From assembly GCA_003435055.1 (NCBI GenBank), contig QUMM01000016.1:6637-70636 (forward strand): DNA of 64,000 bases. Direction: 5' to 3'. Source of the DNA: Lachnospiraceae bacterium OF09-6 (GTDB taxonomy: Bacteria > Bacillota > Clostridia > Lachnospirales > Lachnospiraceae). Both the position numbers and the translations under genes were made by a program. This document shows positions 57,610 through 64,000 of the stretch, one piece after another (positions within the stretch are counted from its first letter, which is position 1; every line of letters starts with the position of its first letter). Under the pieces are notes generated by a model. It was not told the DNA's origin. It did not search any database and saw only the letters and a list, made by a program, of their open reading frames with translations.

Positions 57610-58308
57610 ATGAAAAAAATAGAAATTCTTATCGTAGAGGATGAACCAAAGCTGGCTCAGACTCTGACAGATTTTCTCAGGATTCAGAATTATGAAGTAC
57701 TCCATGCCATGGCTGGCGGAAAGGCACTGGATATTTTCAGAGAAAATAAGAAGAAAATCGATCTGGTGCTGCTGGATCTGATGCTTCCGGATATTTCTGG
57801 TTATACAGTCCTGAAGGAGATCAGAAAGCTGTCAGAAGTGCCAGTAATTATCTTATCAGCCAGATCGGCAGTCGTGGATCAGATGAGCGGATTCGAAAAA
57901 GGGGCAGATGATTATATTACGAAACCATTTACCCTTGGGCTGGTAAAACTTCATATTGAAGCAGTACTGAAAAGAGCAGGAAAGATGCGCAGTATGCTGG
58001 AATACAAAGAACTCCGGGCAGATCTCTCCGGACAGCTGGTATATTGCAGAGATCAGTTGATGGAGACGACCAGAAAAGAGTTTGATCTGTTGGTATATTT
58101 TATGGAACATGTGGGAATTGTGCTTCCGCGAAATATGATTTTGGATGCAGTTTGGGAGTATGACTATACTGGCGATGTGCGGACGATTGACACACTGGTA
58201 AAACAACTTCGAAAAAAACTGGGCGAGCAATGCAACTATATTCGTACCGTCTATGGTATAGGATATATTTTCGGGGAGGATCCACATGAAACTGATGGAA
58301 AAATATAA
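57610..58308 (+). CDS. OmpR-family response regulator
   Basis: The 232-aa regulator has a receiver domain (LIVEDEPKLAQTL; Asp in LVLLDLMLPDISGY near residue 55; Lys in DYITKPFTLG) and a C-terminal winged helix (TRKEFDLLVYFMEHVG and VRTIDTLVKQLRKKLG). It is paired with the kinase whose start lies inside its last 23 bases. A TGCTATGAT extended -10 element at 57572-57580 may drive it. The target genes are unknown; the lipoprotein and arylsulfotransferase-like genes downstream are candidates. Confidence 0.93.
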   Translation: MKKIEILIVEDEPKLAQTLTDFLRIQNYEVLHAMAGGKALDIFRENKKKIDLVLLDLMLPDISGYTVLKEIRKLSEVPVIILSARSAVVDQMSGFEKGADDYITKPFTLGLVKLHIEAVLKRAGKMRSMLEYKELRADLSGQLVYCRDQLMETTRKEFDLLVYFMEHVGIVLPRNMILDAVWEYDYTGDVRTIDTLVKQLRKKLGEQCNYIRTVYGIGYIFGEDPHETDGKI

Positions 58309-59557
58309 AACATGGAACAAAATCTGGTATCTGATTGCAGCGCTGGTGCTGATGATCTGCCTGTATGCTGTGGGATGCTACCCACTTTATACCGGGCAAA
58401 AGACCAGAACCATGAAGCGACTGTACCGGGAAATGAAGGAAATGGATTTAAATGATCTGGATGATGATGATCTGGAAACACTGAATGAGTTTCAGAAAGA
58501 AAAATTTGAAGTCATGATTGTCAATGAGAAGCTGGATCAGATCTATACTTCCAAAAGTGCAGTGCCCAAAGACTATATTAATAAACAATTTGGGAGCCGA
58601 CTGGACAAGTATACAGAAAAGGCTCCGGTCGAGAGAAGAGATCTGGAATTGCGTCAGGTATTGATTTTGCGGGGAAAAGTCACCCAGGGAGATCAGATAT
58701 TTTATGTTTATGTGAAAAAAGATGTACAGTCAGGGCTGGATATCATTCAGGGAACGGTAACCTATTTTTCGATTGCATTAATGCTGATTGTGGCTGGCTG
58801 GTATCTATGCATGAAAAAAGATGAGAAGAGCAGAAAGAAACAGTCCAGGCAGTCAGAGTATCAGTTGCTGGAAAGTCAGAGAGAGTTTATGGCGAATATA
58901 TCTCATGAACTGAAGACACCACTGGCCGTGGTATCCAGTCAGGTGGAGATGCTTGAGATTGCAGAAGACAAAATAGATCGTCCATATTATTACGCATCCA
59001 TTCGGGAAGAACTGGATAAGATGTCTAAGATGGTAGGAGAACTGCTGGATTTCTCCATGCTGGATAATCAGCTCAGCGTCATGGAACGAAGCCGGGTAAA
59101 TGTATCAGAGATGCTGGAATATCTGATGCTCAGATATGATGCCTTGTTTCAAAAGAATGGGATTAAGGTGGAGCAGAAGTTTGTAAAAGATGGATATGTG
59201 TATGGCAACCGAATGTATCTGGAACGAGCTGTGAACAATTATCTGATGAATGCATTTCAGCATACACAACAGGGAAAAGGAATCACTGTTACACTAAAGA
59301 GAGAAAGGCAGTTCCTGAGGCTGGAAGTCTATAATGACGGAGAAACGATACCGGAAGAACGCATGGATCATATCTGGGACAGTTTCTATACGTCATCCAG
59401 AAAGAAAAAGCCATCGGCACAGGATGTCGGGAATATTGGACTTGGACTGTTTGTGGTTCGCAAGATTGTGGAGAACCATGAGGGCAGTTGTGGCGTGGAA
59501 AATAAAGAATGCGGAGTTACATTCTGGATGGAACTTCCAGAAAGGAAAGAACCGTAG
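58286..59557 (+). CDS. Sensor histidine kinase
   Basis: The 423-aa kinase has two transmembrane helices (WYLIAALVLMICLYAVGCY and IALMLIVAGWYLCM) around an extracellular domain of about 130 residues. The H-box is MANISHELKTPLAVVSS, and the HATPase has the N-box NNYLMNAFQHT and the G-box NIGLGLFVVRKIVENHEG. No clear HAMP domain is seen. It overlaps the response regulator gene by 23 nt, with GGGGAGG as ribosome site, so the pair is translationally coupled. Confidence 0.93.
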   Translation: MKLMEKYKTWNKIWYLIAALVLMICLYAVGCYPLYTGQKTRTMKRLYREMKEMDLNDLDDDDLETLNEFQKEKFEVMIVNEKLDQIYTSKSAVPKDYINKQFGSRLDKYTEKAPVERRDLELRQVLILRGKVTQGDQIFYVYVKKDVQSGLDIIQGTVTYFSIALMLIVAGWYLCMKKDEKSRKKQSRQSEYQLLESQREFMANISHELKTPLAVVSSQVEMLEIAEDKIDRPYYYASIREELDKMSKMVGELLDFSMLDNQLSVMERSRVNVSEMLEYLMLRYDALFQKNGIKVEQKFVKDGYVYGNRMYLERAVNNYLMNAFQHTQQGKGITVTLKRERQFLRLEVYNDGETIPEERMDHIWDSFYTSSRKKKPSAQDVGNIGLGLFVVRKIVENHEGSCGVENKECGVTFWMELPERKEP

Positions 59558-59581
59558 TTGAAGCAGGAAAGGAGAAAAAGG

Positions 59582-60187
59582 ATGAGAAAGAAAAATGGAA
59601 TACAGATAGCAGGAATTCTGCTGGCAGCAGCGTTACTGACCGGCTGTGGAGCACAGACGACAGAGCAGAGTACAGAAGGAACATCGAGCGCACCGACTGA
59701 GATCCAGCCGACAGAGCTGCAGAATGCAGAAAGCCAGGCAGAAGAAGCGGCAACAGATACAGCAGGTGATAGTGCGGCTGAGACAGTGTCCGTAGCAGGA
59801 TGGAAGATTACGGTAGAAGATGTGCAGAAAAATACATCGCTGGAAAATGTCAGTGTAGAACTTGGATATACCGGGGTGGAAACCAGTGACTATCAGAAAG
59901 AGGCGGATGCAGGAAAAACATTTTGCCTGATCAAGCTGCTGGTTGAGAAGGATGGAAGCAAAGAAACCATCGAGTGGGATAAGCTGAAGCTGACAGATGG
60001 CAGCGGAACGGAATATACCAGAATGTCGGATGAATTCCTGACAGACCTTGGTATGACACGCATGACAGGGAATACACTGAATTTCGGATCTAATGAAGGC
60101 TGGATTGCGTTCGAAATTGATGAAAATGCAGAAAATCTGGAACTGTGCTATCCGTTTGAGGCGGAAAGCTATCAGCAGGCGTTATAA
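59582..60187 (+). CDS. Lipoprotein, DUF4352-like
   Basis: The 201-aa protein has a lipoprotein signal (IAGILLAAALLTGCGAQ; lipobox LTGC) and a Thr/Glu/Ala-rich linker. A beta-sandwich domain (GWKITVEDVQKNTSL; KTFCLIKLLVEKDG; WIAFEIDENAENLELCY) follows, resembling the DUF4352 family of surface lipoproteins. The function is unknown. It lies between the two-component system and the arylsulfotransferase-like gene and may be regulated with them. The ATG at 59582 has AAAGGAG upstream. Confidence 0.82.
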   Translation: MRKKNGIQIAGILLAAALLTGCGAQTTEQSTEGTSSAPTEIQPTELQNAESQAEEAATDTAGDSAAETVSVAGWKITVEDVQKNTSLENVSVELGYTGVETSDYQKEADAGKTFCLIKLLVEKDGSKETIEWDKLKLTDGSGTEYTRMSDEFLTDLGMTRMTGNTLNFGSNEGWIAFEIDENAENLELCYPFEAESYQQAL

Positions 60188-60234
60188 GTAATCTGGAGTC
60201 TTTTGATATCAAAAAAGAAAAGCAGGAGGACGGG

Positions 60235-63200
60235 ATGAGAAAAGGCAGAGTTATGAGGCGGCAGCCATACTTGGAATCATGCTTGCAGCAGGAAGTGCAG
60301 CAGAAACGAAAGCTACAGAATCAAGAATGGTTCTGGTTGAAGAAGAGGAATCAGAAACAGAAAGTGAAATGTCTGCAGATGATGCTCTGATCGAGAAACA
60401 AAATGGTGTAGATGAAGCCCTGCAACAGGAACTGGAAAATGGATATACACTGGAGGATGCACTGATTGTGGTTAATCCCTATGGAACGGCACCGTTAAGT
60501 GCCATGGCTGTTTTTTCCACAGAAGAGGCGCTGGGGGGAACAGTGACTGTAAAAGGAAAAACACAGGAAAATGATGTCATCGGAACCTTTGAAGCGGAAA
60601 CAGATCATATGGTGCCGATCTATGGGCTATACAGCGGTCAGGCAACAGAAGTAGTGATTACCCTGGATGATGGAACAACAACTACGTTTTCTGTGGAAAC
60701 GGAACCAGTCAATGTGGATCTTGGAACCATTCAGGCAGACATGATAGATGAGAGCAGTTATGACTATTCTGAGCTGACTTTTGTATGTTCTGCTATGGGG
60801 GCACTGTATGCACTGGATGGTGCCGGAGATATGCGCTTCTATACCAATATGGGAGGTGCCTTGGGCGTACATCTGTTGCGTAACGGGCATTTGTGTATTC
60901 CGTCATCGGAAGTGCTGCATCCTACCTATTATAAAGATGGATTGCTGGAAATTGATCTTATGGGTAAAATTTATCAGAAGTATGATGTTCCGGGTGGACA
61001 ACACCATGATTTTGTAGAATTGCCAAATGGTAATCTGCTGATTGCTTCGGATCGGGAAGATTTTTCTACAGTGGAAGATTACGTGGTGGAGATTAACCGG
61101 AAGAGTGGCAAGGTGGTATGGGAGCTGGATATGAAGGATCTCATTAGTGAGGAAGATGGACAGTCAGCATCTATGGATAGCGATGGCAGCGAGGAAACAG
61201 ACTGGTTTCATAATAATGGTCTGTGGTATGATGCGGAACATGATCTGGTATTGCTTTCAGCCAGACATAAAGATGCGATCGTGGCAGTGAAAAAAGAAGA
61301 AAAGGAACTGGCCTGGATACTGGGCGATCCAACAGGATGGGAGAATGTGGATGCGTCTTGTTTCTTTACGCCACAGGGAGAGACGTTTGAATGGTTCTAT
61401 GCACAGCATAATGTGTCCTTGTTGGATAATGGAGATATCTGTTTGTTTGACAATGGAACGGCGAAGGTGAAACGGGCAGACAAAGAAAAAAGAGTCAGTG
61501 GGGATGAGGTATATTCCAGAGCAGTCATTTATCATATTGATACGGAAAACATGACAGTATCACAGGTATTTCAGTACGGGAAAGAACGGGGAGCAGACTG
61601 GTATTCGGACTGGATCTCCGGAGTAGAATCATTGGACGGAACTGGGGAGCATCTCTGGATCACGGCTGGTTCTCATCTGCATAATGAAGCAGAAAACAGA
61701 AGTGATTATTATCCAAAGGATATGTTTGAAGAAGGACTGACAAAAACTACCCATATTGATCAGGTGGATAATGGCAAGCTGACTTATGAACTGACCATAT
61801 CCGGAAATTCCTATGATGTGCTGACATATCGCTCATTTCGGATGCCGCTGTACAGTGAGTACAGAGGAAAAAACACATACGGATATTATGGGCAGAAGGT
61901 GACCGTGTCTGGAGATTTGAAGAACCGGGCAGCTGTTCTGGAAAATGATGCAGCGTCTGCACAGATTGAGACTACAATACCAGTGGAACAGACAAGAGTA
62001 GCCACATCTTATGCCATCGATCAACAGCTTCAGGTGGAACAGGAGAATGGATATAGCTGGGAAGAACCGATGACAATTGTGAACCCGTATCAGATTGCAC
62101 CGCTGACAGCTGTGATTTTATTTGATACGCCGGAAGCGTGTGCTGTGCGTTTTACGGTAAAGGGAAAAACGGAAGCAGCAGATATTACTGGGGAAGTAGA
62201 AGCAGCTGTGTCTCATCGAGTGCCGGTGATTGGTCTGTATCCAGGAATGGAAAATACAGTAGTACTGGAGCTTCTGGATGCAGATGGAAATGCAACAGAC
62301 AGTCAGGAAGTGAAGATCAGCACAGAAGTACTGCCAGATCAGCTGACGGATAGCATTTATCCGGTAAAGACAAGTGGGATATCGGCTTATGAACTGACCA
62401 TGGTATACGGTCAGCGGACACATTTGCCATTTGCTTATGACTGCATGGGTGATATCCGATGGTATATGAATATTGAAACTGCGAACTATGGACTTTATTT
62501 ATTATCCAACAACAGGATGATCTGGCAGGATACAGCAGCCTATGTACCGAATATGGAGAAGCCGCAGTCAACCAATCTATATGAGATGGATTATCTGGGC
62601 CGGGCTTATACCATGTATTATCTGGCAGGCGGAAGCATCATGAGGTGATCGAAAAGGAGCCGGGAGGAAATCTTCTGGTGCTCACCAGTTCTCTGCAATC
62701 ACATTATGAGAATGTGATACAGGAGATTGACCGACAGACAGGAAAAGTGGTGAATGAACTGGTACTGGAGGATCTTCTGGACTGTGAATATGTGGACAGG
62801 GCAGATTGGGTGCATGTCAATACAGTATCCTATCAGCCGGAAAGCGATACGATTCTGATTAGCGCCCGTAATCTTGAATCCGTGATCAAGCTGAACTGGA
62901 CTACAAAAGAGATTCAGTGGATTCTCTGCGATCCAAGATTCTGGGAGGGCACGGAATATGAATCCTATGTGCTTCAGCCAGAGGGGGAATTTATCTATCA
63001 TTTTCAGCAGCATACGGCATATGAGATGGAAGAAGATATGGACGGCAATCCAGATACCATAGAGATCAGCATGTATGATAACCACTATGTAAAAGAGCGA
63101 AAAAGCAAGCTGGATTATTATGATAATGATGATGCATCTTATTTGCTGGTATATTCAGTGGATGAGGCAGCAGGTACCGTGCGTCAGATTAAGAAAATTC

Positions 63201-63781
63201 CGACGATTTACTCAAAAATCACATCATCTATGATATATGATTCAGAAAGTGGACATGTATTTGGTATGTGTGGATGGGTACCGCGTGCAGAAGACAAGAG
63301 AAAAGGCATGACCTACGAATTTGACTATGATACAGAAGAGATTCTGAATCAGTTCAGTATCAAGACTACCTTCTACAGAGCCTGTGAGATGCAGATCGAC
63401 TACAATGATCTGGCTGCGTCGATGAAACTGGAAGAAAATACCATCCGTGGAGAACTGATCCAGCCGGTAAAAGTGACAGATCCGGAAAATGTGACTGCAC
63501 CACAGGCTGTGATCAGCCAGGAAAACGTGACATTACATTTGACGGGAAGTGTACTCTATGTGGGAACACTTGATCACCAGATTTCACAGATTGTATTCCG
63601 GGGAGCAGAACATACTTATGTGTACGATACTACACAGATTGTGCTTCGTGTTGCGGATTATCTGCAACATTATGAACATCTGCCAGTTCCACTGCAGAAT
63701 CTGGAACCAGATGAATACAACATTTATGTAATGTATCAGGATTGCTGGTGTGATACCGGACAGAACTTTACAAAAATATAA
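60235..63781 (+). CDS. Double-module arylsulfotransferase-like secreted protein, frameshifted twice
   Basis: One gene encodes two head-to-tail modules similar to bacterial aryl-sulfate sulfotransferase (assT), about 1182 aa when two missing bases are restored (near 60240 in the signal peptide and near 62632 in module two). Module one has QQELENGYTLEDALIVVNPY, GGQHHDFVELPNGN, LLSARHKDAIVAV and FYAQHNVSLLDNGD. Module two repeats the order with QVEQENGYSWEEPMTIVNPY, GGKHHEVIEKEPGGN, LISARNLESVIKL and FQQHTAYEM. The active-site-type His and Arg are kept in module one; module two has Asn after SAR where module one has His. Secretion is suggested by the repaired N-terminus. Sulfotransfer is inferred from family similarity. 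Confidence 0.8.
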
Positions 63782-63788
63782 AATGACG

Positions 63789-63828
63789 CCCTCAGGCAGT
63801 AGCTATTCCTGCCTGAGGGTATTGTTGT
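63789..63828 (+). terminator. Terminator after the arylsulfotransferase-like gene
   Basis: CCCTCAGGCAG/CTGCCTGAGGG form a perfect 11-bp stem with a 9-nt loop, followed by a weak T-tail (TATTGTTGT). Confidence 0.7.
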
Positions 63829-63844
63829 ATGGCAGAAAAATAAA

Positions 63845-64000
63845 CCACCTGCTCGGCAGGTGGAGGGAGTAGCTTTAGCTTCAAGTAAAAACTCCTGTGA
63901 TAATATAAAAGTGGGTCCGCAAAACTCACAAAATATAATCAAGGAGGTATCCAAAATGGATAAGAACAGTTTAAGTCATACAACATGGGAATGCAAGTAT
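63845..64000 (+). mobile_element. Left end of an IS200/IS605-family insertion sequence, partial
   Basis: A perfect 8-bp hairpin CCACCTGC-TCG-GCAGGTGG at 63845-63863 is followed by further short palindromes (GGAGT/ACTCC) and then a TnpA start with AAGGAGG. IS200/IS605 elements carry subterminal hairpins and no terminal inverted repeats, which fits. The rest lies outside the window, and the exact left tip cannot be fixed. Confidence 0.7.
63956..64000 (+). CDS. tnpA: IS200/IS605 transposase TnpA, 3'-truncated by the window edge
   Basis: Only 15 codons are visible, giving MDKNSLSHTTWECKY. This closely matches the start of IS200-type TnpA (Y1 HUH transposases), in which this stretch precedes HIVF. 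A strong AAGGAGG sits eight bases upstream. The catalytic HUH and Tyr lie beyond the window. Confidence 0.75.
   Translation, partial: MDKNSLSHTTWECKY

Noticed and set aside
63736..63954. 72-codon minus-strand gene at the IS end
   Set aside because: It spans a terminator and the IS left-end hairpins and has no start signals.

Overview
This window looks like a chromosomal stretch from a gut-type Clostridia bacterium, most likely Lachnospiraceae (Blautia/Ruminococcus-like). The clues are moderate-to-low G+C, strong AGGAGG ribosome sites, IspH next to a four-S1-domain RpsA, a GGGtGRT protein with an IscU-like partner, YesN/YesM two-component regulators, and ribose-type (CUT2) sugar ABC transport. 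No species can be named from sequence alone. No stretch longer than about 300 bases lacks a gene. No tRNA, rRNA or CRISPR array was seen.

Layout. 1-5446 holds housekeeping genes: the end of tyrS, alaS, rpsU and a D-Ala-D-Ala carboxypeptidase. 5445-14370 is an accessory defence-type island: type I restriction-modification (hsdM-hsdS-hsdR), a HEPN-like protein, and an AlbA_2/GHKL ATP-binding protein whose C-terminal winged helix is split off at a short direct-repeat tract. 14394-18741 returns to backbone genes (metallophosphoesterase, scpA, scpB, zinc phospholipase C-like protein, second carboxypeptidase). 18909-24244 is a sodium-pump decarboxylase operon with two carboxyltransferase subunits, an OadG-like protein, a biotin carrier and OadB. 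24305-28166 has a flavoprotein, cmk, ispH and rpsA. 28295-32166 has a YprB-like exonuclease, the IscU-like/GGGtGRT pair and a SprT-like protein.

32243-44331 is a sugar-utilisation locus. A membrane-tethered sugar-binding protein, YesN- and YesM-type regulators and a second solute-binding protein form a sensing module. A paralogous binding protein, ATPase and permease import the sugar, followed by a sugar isomerase/epimerase and a Gfo/Idh/MocA dehydrogenase. The two binding-protein promoters share the site ACCAAGGT-N8-GATACC. Then come a MATE exporter, a PAS/REC/GGDEF/EAL protein, a TPP-riboswitch-controlled thiamine-precursor ABC operon, a convergent amino-acid ABC operon, an SH3-repeat protein, truA, a HelD-like helicase, a two-component system, a lipoprotein and a double-length arylsulfotransferase-like protein. 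The window ends in the left end of an IS200/IS605 element.

Data caveat. At least ten conserved genes or gene positions, including essential cmk, are broken by single missing bases, mostly in short homopolymers. This looks like a sequencing or assembly artefact more than real decay. These genes are given at full span and marked frameshifted.
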